DNA from: JAENVU01 sp963801105
Lineage (GTDB): Bacteria > Actinomycetota > Acidimicrobiia > IMCC26256 > JAENVU01
Reading direction: 5' to 3'
NCBI GenBank assembly: GCA_963801105.1
Contig: CAWDDH010000003.1
Location: 1,612,001 to 1,676,000 of the forward strand
DNA length: 64,000 nucleotides
In this document: in pieces, positions 34,078 to 43,371 of the stretch
Numbering within the stretch: position 1 is the first letter of the stretch
Layout of the letters: every line of letters begins with the position of its first letter
Translations under genes and position numbers: made by a program
Notes under the pieces: generated by a model
What the model was told of the DNA's origin: nothing
The model's input: the letters and a program-made list of their open reading frames with translations, nothing else
Databases searched by the model: none

Positions 34078-34790
34078 CCGACCACGTCGAGGGCATACCC
34101 CACACCGTGGACGGTGCGGATCAGGTCGTTGCCGAGCTTGCGGCGCAACGCGCGCACGTGGGAGTCGACGGTGCGCACGCCGGACGGGACGTCGTAGCCC
34201 CACACCGCGCCGAGGAGGTCCTCCCGGGTGAACACCTCGCCGGGCGACTCGGCCAGGAACAGCAGCAGGTCGAACTCGGTCGGCGTGAGGTGCACGGTCT
34301 CGTCGTCGCGGTGCACGCGACGGCCGAGCGTGTCGATGACGAGCCCGTCGAGGTCGATGCGCTCCACGCGACCGGGCCCGGCCACCCGGCGCGACCGCTC
34401 GACGCGCCGGAGCAGTGCATGGATGCGCGCGACCAGCTCGCGGCTGCTGAACGGCTTGGTCATGTAGTCGTCGGCGCCGACACCGAGTCCGAGGAGGAGG
34501 TCGTGCTCGGAGTCCCGGGCCGTCAGCATGAGGACAGGGACCGGGTGGTGGGCCTGGATCCGCTCGCACACCTCGAGCCCGTCGAGCCCGGGGAGCATGA
34601 GGTCGAGGACGACGAGGTCGGGGTGCAGGGCGGCGCAGCGGGCGACCCCACTCGGACCGTCGCCGGCGATCTCCACCTGGTAGCCCTCGGATCGGAGACG
34701 GGCCGCGACGGCATCCGCGATCGGGGCTTCGTCCTCGACCACGAGGATGGTGCGCGCGACGGGTGCCACCGCGGCGGGCACGCCGCTCAT
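34074..34790 (-). CDS. OmpR-family response regulator
   Basis: 238 aa. Receiver domain: ILVVEDE (residues 15-21), phospho-acceptor D63 in VVLDLMLPG, and K in MTKPFSSREL near 112. Effector: winged helix with LTPTEFDLLLFLAESPGEVFT and RTVDSHVRALRRKLG, ending VGYALDV. It is the first gene of a three-gene transcript (regulator, kinase, ribB) whose members overlap by four bases each. The 209-base spacer to divergent msrB should hold the promoter. Confidence 0.93.
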   Translation of the reverse strand: MSGVPAAVAPVARTILVVEDEAPIADAVAARLRSEGYQVEIAGDGPSGVARCAALHPDLVVLDLMLPGLDGLEVCERIQAHHPVPVLMLTARDSEHDLLLGLGVGADDYMTKPFSSRELVARIHALLRRVERSRRVAGPGRVERIDLDGLVIDTLGRRVHRDDETVHLTPTEFDLLLFLAESPGEVFTREDLLGAVWGYDVPSGVRTVDSHVRALRRKLGNDLIRTVHGVGYALDVVG

Positions 34791-34999
34791 CGAGTGCCTC
34801 GGAGGCGCCGGCCGGACCGGTCGGCCGGGCCGGGGCGGCCGCCGGGACCGGCGAGCCGGTCGAGGTCGGAAACCGCTCCGGTGCGATGCATCGGTCCCAG
34901 GTTAGGAACCGGCCGCTGAGGGGTTGCGGCCCGACCTGTGGAGATTGTGTGGAGATGGCTGCCCACCGGCCGTGGGAGGGGCCCCGTAGCCTGGCCCGC

Positions 35000-35413
35000 A
35001 TGGACGAGGACCCGACGACGCTGACCGACGACGACTGGCGGGAGCGGTTGAGCCCGGACCGGTTCGCCGTGCTCCGCCAGGCGGCCACCGAGCGAGCGTT
35101 CACCGGCGAGTACAACGACACCGAGATTGCCGGCGTGTATCGCTGCGCCGGCTGCGGCGCCGAGCTGTTCCCCTCGGACACCAAGTTCCACTCGGGGAGC
35201 GGTTGGCCGTCGTTCTGGGCCGCGGCACACGAGGGGGCGATCGTCGAGACGACCGACACCTCGCACGGCATGGTGCGCACCGAGATCACCTGCGCGCGGT
35301 GCGGCGGCCATCTCGGCCACGTGTTCCCCGACGGGCCGCGTCCGTCCGGGATGCGCTACTGCGTGAACTCGCTGGCGCTCGAGCTCGACCCGGCCCCCGC
35401 CGACGGCGACTGA
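35000..35413 (+). CDS. msrB: methionine-R-sulfoxide reductase B
   Basis: 137 aa from ATG 35000. Two zinc knuckles (CAGCGAELF, CARCGGHLGHVF) and the catalytic region GMRYCVNSLAL with resolving/nucleophilic Cys are all present, plus the substrate pocket SGSGWPSFW. It reduces protein methionine-R-sulfoxide using thioredoxin. It is divergent from the two-component system. Confidence 0.95.
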   Translation: MDEDPTTLTDDDWRERLSPDRFAVLRQAATERAFTGEYNDTEIAGVYRCAGCGAELFPSDTKFHSGSGWPSFWAAAHEGAIVETTDTSHGMVRTEITCARCGGHLGHVFPDGPRPSGMRYCVNSLALELDPAPADGD

Positions 35414-35447
35414 GCGATCGGGAGCCACCGTCGACGTCACCGGCACC

Positions 35448-36563
35448 ATGGCGGCGCGCGGCCACGAGCAGGTCGTGTTCGCCGCCGACGCGCCCACCGG
35501 AATGCGGGTCGTGATCGCGGTGCACTCCACCGTCCTCGGTCCCTCGCTCGGTGGTATCCGCTTCTGGCACTACGCGACCGAGGCCGAAGCGGTGGCCGAC
35601 GTGCTGCGGCTCTCGGAGGCGATGTCGCTCAAGGCCGCGGCTGCCGGACTCCACCAGGGCGGCGGGAAGGCGGTCGTGCTCTGGGAGGACCCCCGCCGGG
35701 CCCGCACCCCGGAGCAGCTCGCGTTCCTCGGTCGTGTCATCCACGAGTTGGGTGGCCGGTACCTCGCGGCGGAGGACGTCGGCGCCACGACGGCCGACAT
35801 GGACGGCATCGCACGCGTCACCCCCTGGGTCACCGGCGTGAGCGAGTCCGCCGGAGGGTCGGGCGACCCGTCGCCGATCACGGCGCTCGGCGTGCTGGCC
35901 GGGATGCGCGCCGCCGCGACCGAGCGCTGGGGCACGCGGTCGCTCGGAGATCGGCAGGTGCTCGTGCAGGGCGCGGGCAAGGTCGGATCCGGGCTCACCC
36001 GATTGCTCGTGGCCGAGCGTGCCTCCGTCGTCATCGCAGACGTCGACCGGGCGCGCGCGGACGCCGTCGCGCGCGAGACGGGCGCGACCGCCGTCGACCC
36101 CGAGCGGTTGATCGAGCAGCCCGGCGACGTGTTCGCCCCCTGCGCCCTCGGCGGCGCGGTGGACCGCGAGGCGGTCGACCAGCTGCGGTGCGAGGTCGTC
36201 TGCGGCGGGGCGAACAACCAGCTGGCGACGCCTGACGTCGACGACGCGCTGGCGGCCCGCGGGATCCTCTACGCGCCGGACTTCGTGGTGAACGCCGGCG
36301 GGATCCTCAACATCGCGGAGGAGCTCGTCGGTTACTCCCGCGAGCGCGCCGTCGGCGCCGCGGCGCGCATCGAGGAGACGACGGCGCGCGTCTTCGACCG
36401 GGCCCGGGCCACCGGGGACCCGCCGGGTCGGGCGGCCGAACGCTTCGCGCGCGACCGCATCGCCCACGAGCCGTTCGGGACCGGGCGGTTCGTCCCCGGG
36501 GATGCCGCGCCCTGGACCGGCGGGCGCCCGCTCACGAGACTGCGACCGGAGACCGGCACGTAG
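35448..36563 (+). CDS. leucine/valine/phenylalanine dehydrogenase
   Basis: 371 aa. The Glu/Leu/Phe/Val dehydrogenase fold begins with LGPSLGGIRFWHY; the catalytic Lys lies in HQGGGKAVVLW near residue 73 and the partner Asp in AAEDVGATTADMDG. The NAD-binding domain starts VLVQGAGKVGSGLTRLL near 173, and FVVNAGGILNIAEELVGY is the substrate-side hinge. It oxidatively deaminates branched-chain or aromatic amino acids with NAD. The aminotransferase gene starts 9 bases downstream, so the pair likely handles amino-group metabolism together. Confidence 0.9.
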   Translation: MAARGHEQVVFAADAPTGMRVVIAVHSTVLGPSLGGIRFWHYATEAEAVADVLRLSEAMSLKAAAAGLHQGGGKAVVLWEDPRRARTPEQLAFLGRVIHELGGRYLAAEDVGATTADMDGIARVTPWVTGVSESAGGSGDPSPITALGVLAGMRAAATERWGTRSLGDRQVLVQGAGKVGSGLTRLLVAERASVVIADVDRARADAVARETGATAVDPERLIEQPGDVFAPCALGGAVDREAVDQLRCEVVCGGANNQLATPDVDDALAARGILYAPDFVVNAGGILNIAEELVGYSRERAVGAAARIEETTARVFDRARATGDPPGRAAERFARDRIAHEPFGTGRFVPGDAAPWTGGRPLTRLRPETGT

Positions 36564-36572
36564 TCTGCGGCG

Positions 36573-37829
36573 ATGGGTGGACATCTCGCGGACGTGTGGT
36601 TCCAGGTCACCGACCTCCCGGTCGTCTCGGGTTCCGGGTGCACGGTCACGACCGAGGACGGCACCGAGTACCTCGACTTCACGAGCGGTATCGCGGTCAC
36701 GAGCACCGGCCACTGCCATCCACAGGTGGTCGCCGCGATCCAGGAGCAGGCGGCGCGGTTCATCCACGCGCAGGTGAACTGCTACCGCCACCCGCTCCTC
36801 GATCAGCTCGCCGAGCGGCTCGCAAGCATCACGCCCGCAGGGATCGACTCGTTCTTCTTCGCCAACTCGGGCGCGGAGGCGACCGAGGCCGCGGTGAAGC
36901 TCGCGAAGCACGCGACGGGCCGCCCGAACGTGATCGTGTTCCAGGGGTCGTTCCACGGGCGGTCGCATCTCACGATGGCCATGACCACGTCCAAGACCGG
37001 GTACCGCAGCGGCTACCAGCCGCTGCCGAGTGGGGTGTTCGTCGCGCCGTTCCCGTATCCGTTCCGCGACCGCGTCGACGAGCCGGAGGCGGTGGAGCGG
37101 GCGCTCGCCGCGTTCGACCTCCTGCTGGTGGCACAGACCGCGCCGTCCGAGACGGCGGCCGTCGTCATCGAGCCGGTCCTCGGTGAGGGCGGGTACCTGC
37201 CCGCGCCGGCCGCGTTCCTCCGGGGGCTCCACGCGCGGTGTGTCCAGCACGGGATCCTCTTCGTCGCCGACGAGGTCCAGTCCGGGTTCGGGCGGACGGG
37301 ATCGATGTTCGCGATCGAGGCGGCCGGGATCGATCCCGACGTCATCGTGATGGCGAAGGGCATTGCCTCCGGGTTCCCCATCTCGGCCATCGGTGCGCCC
37401 GCCGGGATCATGAGTCGGTGGCCGACGGGTTCGCACGGTGGGACCTACGGCGGCAACCCGATCGGGTGCGCGGCCGCGCTCGCCACCATCGACGTGCTCA
37501 CCGCGCCGGGGTTCCTCGACGACGTCGTCGCGCGCGGCGAGCAGCTGCGCGCCGGGTTGTCCGAGATCGCGCGGCGCCATCCCGGGGTCGGCGAGATCCG
37601 CGGTCCGGGGCTCATGGTGGGCGTCGAGATCGTCGGCACCGACGGTGCCCCCGACCCGCTGCGCGTGACCGAGGTGGCCACCCACTGCCGCGACCGCGGC
37701 CGGCTGTTGCTGATGAACGCGGGGACCGCGGGGAACGTGCTGCGGTGGATGCCACCGCTCGTCGTCACCGAGGCCGAGATCGACCGCGCGCTCGCCGCGT
37801 TCGGCGCGGCGCTCGACGCGACCGTCTGA
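36573..37829 (+). CDS. class III PLP-dependent aminotransferase (4-aminobutyrate type)
   Basis: 418 aa. The PLP lysine is in VIVMAKGIASGFP near residue 258, with the cofactor Asp in ILFVADEVQSGFGRTG. FFFANSGAEATEAAVKLA forms the phosphate site and GGTYGGNPIGCAAALA closes the second subunit's site. The N-terminal YLDFTSGIAVTSTGHCHP fits the 4-aminobutyrate/ornithine/acetylornithine subgroup. The amino donor cannot be narrowed further. Same-strand with and just after leucine dehydrogenase. Confidence 0.9.
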   Translation: MGGHLADVWFQVTDLPVVSGSGCTVTTEDGTEYLDFTSGIAVTSTGHCHPQVVAAIQEQAARFIHAQVNCYRHPLLDQLAERLASITPAGIDSFFFANSGAEATEAAVKLAKHATGRPNVIVFQGSFHGRSHLTMAMTTSKTGYRSGYQPLPSGVFVAPFPYPFRDRVDEPEAVERALAAFDLLLVAQTAPSETAAVVIEPVLGEGGYLPAPAAFLRGLHARCVQHGILFVADEVQSGFGRTGSMFAIEAAGIDPDVIVMAKGIASGFPISAIGAPAGIMSRWPTGSHGGTYGGNPIGCAAALATIDVLTAPGFLDDVVARGEQLRAGLSEIARRHPGVGEIRGPGLMVGVEIVGTDGAPDPLRVTEVATHCRDRGRLLLMNAGTAGNVLRWMPPLVVTEAEIDRALAAFGAALDATV

Positions 37830-37832
37830 GCC

Positions 37833-39455
37833 TCAGGCGCGCCTCGTGCGCCGGGCCGCACCGCGCCGCCGGTCGTGTTCGATCGCGTCCACGACCTTGA
37901 GCCCCGGGATGCCGGTCACCCCACCCCCGCCGTGGGTGGCGCTCGACGCCTGGTACAGCCCGGCGATCGGCGTGCGGTAGTCGGCGTAGCCGGGGGCGGG
38001 CCGCAGGTGGAACAGCTGCGACGGCGAGAGCTCGCCGTGGAAGATGTTCCCGCCGACGAGCCCGTACGTGTGCTCCAGGTCGTAGGGCCCGATCACCTGG
38101 CGGTGCAGGATCGATTCGGTGAACCCCGGCGCGACCGCCTCGACCTCGGCGACGACCCGGTCGGCATAGATGTCGAGCTCGTCGCGGTGCGGTTCGTGCG
38201 ACCACTCCGACGGGACCCACTGGGTGAACATCGACATCACGTGGTGGCCCGCCGGGGCGAGCGTCCGGTCGAACACCGACGGGATGCAGATGTCGGCGAA
38301 CGGCGCGGCCGCGGCGTGCCCGGCCACCGCGTCCTGGAATGCCCGCTCGACGTGGTCGAGGCTCGGCGCGAGCACGATGGTCCCGCCGTGCACGTCGGGA
38401 TCGAAGCCGGGCGCGGCAAGGAACTCGGGCAGCCGGTCGAGCGCGAGGTTGACCTTCACGGTCCCGCTGCGCGTCTTCCAGCGCCGCAGGTCCGCGACGA
38501 ACTCGTCCGGGAGGTCGGCCGGGTCGAGGTGGCGGAGGAACGTGATCTGCGGGTGCGTGGCCGCGATCACGATGTCGGCGTCGAGCTCCTCGCCGGACTC
38601 GGTCATCACGCCTCGGGCCCGGCCGTCGCTCACGAGGATCCGCGCGACGGGGGTGTCGGTGCGCACGCGCGCCCCGAACGACTCCGCCGCGGCCCTCAGG
38701 GAGGCGGTGACCGCGCCCATCCCGCCTTCGGGGAAGCCCCACGCGCCGAGGGCGCCGTCGCCGACGTCGCCGATCTGGTGGTGCGCCATCACGTAGGCCG
38801 TGCCGGCCGAGCGGGGACCGGCCCACGTGCCGATGACGCCGCTCACCGAGAGCACGCCGCGCATTGGGTCGGACTCGAAGTGGTCCTCGAGCAGGTCGGC
38901 GATGCTCGTGGTGAACAGCCGCGTGAGATCGGCGACGGCGCGCTCGTCCCACCGGCGGGCGGTCCAGCCGAGGCGACCCTGCGCCAGGAGGTCGCGGAGG
39001 TGGTGCGAGCCGAGTCGGGGCGGCGTCTCGGTGAGCAGCGGTCCGAGCAGGCGCGCGAGGCCGCCCAACCATCGCTCCCAGTCGTCGTAGGCGTCGGCGT
39101 CGCGCGCCGAGAACTGGGCGATGGACGCGCGGCGGGCGGCGGTGTCCGCGGGGAGTCGGAGGGCACGGCCGTCAGCCCGGGGTGCGAAGTACGGCCCCTG
39201 CGGGTGGATCCGGTACCCGTGCCGGTCGAGCCGGAGCTCCCGCACGATCGCCGGGGGCATGAGGCTCACGACGTACGAGAGCGACGTGACGGTGTAGTCG
39301 GGTCCCCACGGGTGCTCCGAGACCGCGGCACCGCCGACGGTCGTGCGCCGCTCGAGGACCGTGACGCGCGCGCCGCGCTTCGCGAGCAGGCCGGCGGCGA
39401 CCAGGCCGTTGTGGCCGCCGCCGACGACGACGACGTCGAGGGGCTCGCGGGTCAC
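37833..39455 (-). CDS. FAD-dependent oxidoreductase, carotene isomerase/PYROXD2-like
   Basis: 540 aa. The N-terminal dinucleotide-binding fold VVVVGGGHNGLVAAGLLAKRG and the VTVLERRTTVGGAAVSE segment are typical of phytoene desaturase relatives. The C-terminal FAD motif is THGGGGVTGIPGLKVVDAI. Mid-protein GFPEGGMGAVTASLRAAAESFGA matches the CrtI/CRTISO/PYROXD2 branch. No other carotenoid gene is nearby, so a carotenoid substrate is not supported; mycobacterial homologues are uncharacterised. Convergent with the aminotransferase. Confidence 0.88.
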   Translation of the reverse strand: MTREPLDVVVVGGGHNGLVAAGLLAKRGARVTVLERRTTVGGAAVSEHPWGPDYTVTSLSYVVSLMPPAIVRELRLDRHGYRIHPQGPYFAPRADGRALRLPADTAARRASIAQFSARDADAYDDWERWLGGLARLLGPLLTETPPRLGSHHLRDLLAQGRLGWTARRWDERAVADLTRLFTTSIADLLEDHFESDPMRGVLSVSGVIGTWAGPRSAGTAYVMAHHQIGDVGDGALGAWGFPEGGMGAVTASLRAAAESFGARVRTDTPVARILVSDGRARGVMTESGEELDADIVIAATHPQITFLRHLDPADLPDEFVADLRRWKTRSGTVKVNLALDRLPEFLAAPGFDPDVHGGTIVLAPSLDHVERAFQDAVAGHAAAAPFADICIPSVFDRTLAPAGHHVMSMFTQWVPSEWSHEPHRDELDIYADRVVAEVEAVAPGFTESILHRQVIGPYDLEHTYGLVGGNIFHGELSPSQLFHLRPAPGYADYRTPIAGLYQASSATHGGGGVTGIPGLKVVDAIEHDRRRGAARRTRRA

Positions 39456-39465
39456 GCGGCGGAGG

Positions 39466-39903
39466 CTACCGGCGCGTCGCGCCCGGACCGAGGCCCGAAC
39501 CGCCGCTCAGGAGGTCGACGAGACGGCGTCGGCGGGTGCGCGGGAGCGCCAGCTCGAGGACGACGTCGCCGTCGAGCTCGACCGGCACGATCATGAACGA
39601 CGCCGGGACCACGAGTCGCTCCCCGGCGACCGGCCGCCGCTCGCGCTCGAGGCGGACCGCGCCGACGGGGATCGTGACCGCCGGATCCGGCCACGCGACC
39701 CGCCGCCACAGGAGGCGACCTGGCTCCGGTCCCGCGTACCCCGCCCGGAACCGTCCCGTGAGTCCCGGGATGCTGCCGTGCAGCGCGCGCAGCGAGCAGT
39801 TGATCCCCCGTGGCCGATCGACCCGCAGGTAGAGGTGGCGGCCGCCCATCGCGATCCCGAGCAGTGCCGCGAGCGCGAGGACGCCGACGACGACCGCGGT
39901 CAC
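39466..39903 (-). CDS. DUF2550-like membrane-anchored protein
   Basis: 145 aa from GTG 39903, which overlaps the stop of the oxidoreductase gene (GTGA). One N-terminal helix (VVVGVLALAALLGIAM) is followed by a soluble domain beginning RGINCSLRALHGS and containing GYAGPEPGRLLWRRV. This order (anchor, CSLR, GW/GY-R-WRR) resembles the actinobacterial DUF2550 family of unknown function. It is the last gene of the riboswitch operon. Confidence 0.6.
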   Translation of the reverse strand: MTAVVVGVLALAALLGIAMGGRHLYLRVDRPRGINCSLRALHGSIPGLTGRFRAGYAGPEPGRLLWRRVAWPDPAVTIPVGAVRLERERRPVAGERLVVPASFMIVPVELDGDVVLELALPRTRRRRLVDLLSGGSGLGPGATRR

Positions 39904-40799
39904 GACCGGAGGGCGTCGGTCGCGCGCGCGACGAGCTCGGCCAGGACCAGGCCGCGGGCCGCGTCGCAGGGATGAGCGTCTCCCGTACGCGCCACGTGCG
40001 CGAGCTCGGCGCGGACCCGGGCGAAGGACTCGGCGCGGGCGCCGGCCCGGGCGTCGACCGCGAGCGAGCGTTCCCGGCCGTAGACCTCGACCTCGGTCCG
40101 GCTCGGCTCGATCGCGCTGGCGCACGAGAGTGTGACGCTGCTGTGCGCGCCGGACTCGTGGGTGAGGAGCAGGTCGACCCACGTGACCGGGTCGCCCTGA
40201 CCCCGGATGTCCACGACCGGCCCCATCGCCGCCTCGACGAGATCGAGGATGTGGGGTCCGACATCGAGCAGTGCGCCCTGCTCCAGCCGCCAGCCCCCGG
40301 CGAACGCTCCGCCGAGGAACGCCCCGGAGATGAAGCAGGCGCGGGCGCCGTGGGTGGTGAAGGTCCGCGCCTCCGCGAGGAACTCGCGCACGACGTCGGC
40401 GAAGCGGTACGTCAGCAGCATGATCGAGCCGACCTGGTTGGCCGCGACCGCGCTCGCGACGCGCTGCGCGCCGGCCACGTCGAGCGCGAGCGGCTTCTCG
40501 AGCAGGAGCGCCTTGCCCGCGTCCGCCGCCCGCACCGCGAGGTCGGGCTGGGCGGCCGGCACGACCGCGAGCGCGACCGCGTCGACGGCACCGAGCAGAT
40601 CGTCGAACGTTCCGAACACGGGGACGCCGTGCTGCGCCGCGACCACCGCGGCGTGCTCGGCGGTGGGGGACCAGACGCCGGCGAGCTCTGTCTCGGGGCC
40701 GGCCGCGAGCAGGGGCGCGTGCACCGCACGCGCCCAGGGACCCGCGCCCGCGAGGCCCACGCGTACGGGAGGCGGAGTCGTCGGCACGCCGATCGACAC
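39900..40799 (-). CDS. Gfo/Idh/MocA-family oxidoreductase
   Basis: 299 aa from GTG 40799, touching the stop of the ABC ATPase gene. The Rossmann motif VRVGLAGAGPWARAVHAPLL is at the N-terminus and KALLLEKPLALDVAGAQRV carries the EKP motif near residue 90. GALLDVGPHILDLVEAAMG near 185 has the Asp/His pair used in hydride transfer. Family members oxidise or reduce sugars, inositols or related polyols with NAD(P). Its place inside a thiamine operon is unexplained; perhaps it alters a thiamine precursor or is simply co-transcribed. Confidence 0.88.
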   Translation of the reverse strand: MSIGVPTTPPPVRVGLAGAGPWARAVHAPLLAAGPETELAGVWSPTAEHAAVVAAQHGVPVFGTFDDLLGAVDAVALAVVPAAQPDLAVRAADAGKALLLEKPLALDVAGAQRVASAVAANQVGSIMLLTYRFADVVREFLAEARTFTTHGARACFISGAFLGGAFAGGWRLEQGALLDVGPHILDLVEAAMGPVVDIRGQGDPVTWVDLLLTHESGAHSSVTLSCASAIEPSRTEVEVYGRERSLAVDARAGARAESFARVRAELAHVARTGDAHPCDAARGLVLAELVARATDALRS

Positions 40800-41800
40800 T
40801 ACGCGGTGAAGATCATCGCGGCGTTCAGGTCGGCGGCGACCGTGACCGGAGATCCGAGCGCGGGTCGCGCGGGTGCCGCCGCCGTCATGCGCCCGAACGC
40901 CGTTTCGACCTCGACCGCGTAGTGGTCGAGGTGGAACCAGACGTTCCGGACGGTGCCGGGGACGGCGGCGCCGGGTTGGATCCGCAGGTGCGCGGGACGC
41001 AGCCCGAGGGTGACGGGGCCGTGGATCGCGGATGCGAGCGGACCCCACGGTGTGGCGACGGTCCGGCCGTCGCCGACGAGCGCCAGATCGGTCGTGACGC
41101 CGAGGAAGCGCGCCGCCACCACCGATCCCGGATCGCGCCAGACCTCCTCGGCCGGCCCCGCGCGCACGGCCCGTCCGGCGTCGAGCACCACCACCGAGTC
41201 GGCAAGGGTGAAGGCCTCGTCGAGATCGTGGGTCACGAGGAGGGTCGCGGTGCGCGCAGTCCGCACGATGCGGTGAAGGTCGCCACCGAGCGCGGCGCGC
41301 CGCTCCCGGTCCACCGAGGCGAGCGGCTCGTCCAGCATGAGCAGGCGTGGGGCGGGGGCAAGGGCGCGTGCGAGGGCCACCCGCTGCTGCTCGCCGCCGG
41401 AGAGTCGGTCGACGGCCCGCGCGCCGGCGCCGGCGAGCCCGACGAGGGCGAGCATCTCGGTGGTCCGGGCGCGGCGGTCGGCCGCCGACCAGCCGCGCGT
41501 GCGCAGTCCGAACCCGACGTTGGCGGCGACGTCCTGGTGCCCGAACAGGGCGTGATCCTGGAACATCAACCCGAAGTCACGCCGGTGCGGCGGAATGGCC
41601 GTGAGGTCCGTGTCGTCCCAGTGCACGGTGCCCGCCGCGACGGGCTCGAGCCCGGCGACGGCGCGGAGCACGCTCGACTTCCCGCTGCCGCTCGGGCCGA
41701 GGATCGCGACGATCTCGCCGTCGGGGACGACGAGGTCCAGGCCGTCGACCGCGAGCACCATCCCGTAGCGGACGGACAGTCCCGCCACGGTCAGCATCAT
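40799..41800 (-). CDS. ABC importer ATP-binding protein, thiamine/iron type
   Basis: 333 aa from ATG 41800, overlapping the permease stop (ATGA). Walker A ILGPSGSGKSSVLRAVAG, Q-loop LMFQDHALFGH, ABC signature RLSGGEQQRVALARAL, Walker B LLMLDEPLASVD and H-loop LLVTHDLDEAF are all intact. A C-terminal TOBE-like beta domain (GLRPAHLRIQPG onward) extends it beyond a minimal ATPase. It powers the adjacent permease. Confidence 0.93.
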   Translation of the reverse strand: MMLTVAGLSVRYGMVLAVDGLDLVVPDGEIVAILGPSGSGKSSVLRAVAGLEPVAAGTVHWDDTDLTAIPPHRRDFGLMFQDHALFGHQDVAANVGFGLRTRGWSAADRRARTTEMLALVGLAGAGARAVDRLSGGEQQRVALARALAPAPRLLMLDEPLASVDRERRAALGGDLHRIVRTARTATLLVTHDLDEAFTLADSVVVLDAGRAVRAGPAEEVWRDPGSVVAARFLGVTTDLALVGDGRTVATPWGPLASAIHGPVTLGLRPAHLRIQPGAAVPGTVRNVWFHLDHYAVEVETAFGRMTAAAPARPALGSPVTVAADLNAAMIFTA

Positions 41801-43371
41801 CGGCTCCGGGTCGAGAACGCGCGGTCCGCGAGCAGGGCGGCCGCTCCGGTCAGGGCCATCAGGACCACGGCCAGCGCCATCGCCTGGTCCACGTTGGTCG
41901 CGCCCGGCCGGCCGAGGAAGCGGTAGATCGCGACCGGGATCGTCATGGTGTCGGGTCGCACGATGAAGAGCGTGGCGCCGAACTCCCCGAGGGAGATGGC
42001 GAAGGCGAACGCGCCGGCGACGACCGCGGCGCGCCGGACCACGGGGAGATCGACCGCGCGCCAGACGCGGACCGGACCCGCGCCGAGGACGGCCGCCGCC
42101 TCGCGGACGTGCGGATCGATCGACGCCAGCGCGGGGACGGTCGCTCGCACCACGAACGGCAGCGCCACGACGGAATGGGCGATCGGGATGATCCACCACG
42201 ACGTGCGCAGGTCGATCGGCGGTGCGTCGAACACGATCAGGAAGCCGAAGCCGACGGTCACGGCCGAGACGCCGAGCGGGAGCAACACGAGAACCTCGGT
42301 GAGCCGGGCCGGCCGGCCCGCGCGACCGCGGTGGGTGAGCGCGGTCGCGAGGGCGAGCCCGAGGGGCACCGCGATCAGGACCGCCGTGGCCGCGATCACC
42401 AGGGAAGTCCCGATCGCGTGGAGCGGAGAGTGTCCGGCGCCGAGCGGCACGGTCGCGATCTGCCGGTAGCCGGCGGCGTCGTCGGCCAGCGAGCGGCGCA
42501 GCAGCTCGACCGTCGGGGCGGTGATCAGCACCACTGCCGGCAGGACGGCGGCGGCGGCCGCGAGTCGCGGTGCCGCCCCGGCGAGTGGGCGCGGTTCGGG
42601 CGGACGGACCCGGGTCGGCCGGGCCCGCCCGGCGAGGGCCCCCGCCACCGCGAGGACGGCGAGCACCGCGACCAGCTGCACGACCGACAACGCCGCCGCG
42701 GTGCGCAGGTCCAGCAGCTGGGCGGTCTGACGGTAGATCTCGGTCTCGAGCGTTGCGTACTGCGGACCACCGAGCACGAGGATCACGCCGAACGACGTGA
42801 AGCAGAACAGGAAGACCACCGACGCGGCCGCGGCGATCGACGGTCGGAGCGCCGGGAGGGTGACTCGGAGGAAGGTCCGCACCGGCCCGGAGCCGAGCAC
42901 GCGTGCCGCGTCCTCCTCGCGGCGGTCGAGTCCGCTCCACGTCGTGCCGACGACACGTGCGACCACGGCGACGTTGAAGAAGCAGTGCGCGGCCACGATC
43001 GCGACCAGCGAGCGCTCGACGCCGAGCGAGCGGAACGCCGTGGCCACCACGATCGTCGGCAGCACGAAGGGCACCACGACCAGCGCCTGGACGAGGACCC
43101 GGCCGGGGAACCGGACGCGGCTCACCACGCCCGCGAGTGGCAGGCCCACGGCGAGGGTCACGAGGGTCGACAGCGCGGCCTGCCAGACCGTGAACCACGC
43201 GACATGTCGCAGCGACGGATCGCGGAGGACGTCGCCGACCGGTCGCAGGTCGAGCGAGCCGCTCCGCATCAGGCCCCGACCGAGGATCGCGGCGACCGGC
43301 CAGAGGAAGAAGACCGCGAGGAACGCGAGCGGGAGGCCGACGAGCAACCCACGGCCGGCACGGGTGCTCAC
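41797..43371 (-). CDS. ABC importer permease, ThiP-like double membrane domain
   Basis: 524 aa from GTG 43371 (GTGA overlap with the binding-protein gene). It is a fused two-domain permease: about twelve hydrophobic helices and two BPD_transp EAA-type loops (EEDAARVLGSGPVRTFLRVTLP near residue 150 and REAAAVLGAGPVRVWRAVDLP near 430). This is the architecture of ThiP and FbpB. The nearby riboswitch and pyrophosphokinase support thiamine as the cargo. Confidence 0.92.
   Translation of the reverse strand: MSTRAGRGLLVGLPLAFLAVFFLWPVAAILGRGLMRSGSLDLRPVGDVLRDPSLRHVAWFTVWQAALSTLVTLAVGLPLAGVVSRVRFPGRVLVQALVVVPFVLPTIVVATAFRSLGVERSLVAIVAAHCFFNVAVVARVVGTTWSGLDRREEDAARVLGSGPVRTFLRVTLPALRPSIAAAASVVFLFCFTSFGVILVLGGPQYATLETEIYRQTAQLLDLRTAAALSVVQLVAVLAVLAVAGALAGRARPTRVRPPEPRPLAGAAPRLAAAAAVLPAVVLITAPTVELLRRSLADDAAGYRQIATVPLGAGHSPLHAIGTSLVIAATAVLIAVPLGLALATALTHRGRAGRPARLTEVLVLLPLGVSAVTVGFGFLIVFDAPPIDLRTSWWIIPIAHSVVALPFVVRATVPALASIDPHVREAAAVLGAGPVRVWRAVDLPVVRRAAVVAGAFAFAISLGEFGATLFIVRPDTMTIPVAIYRFLGRPGATNVDQAMALAVVLMALTGAAALLADRAFSTRSR

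Noticed and set aside
32357..34105. A 582-residue protein ending in RibB.
   Set aside because: The N-terminal part is a shadow of the histidine kinase; RibB begins at ATG 33013 with the expected family N-terminus.
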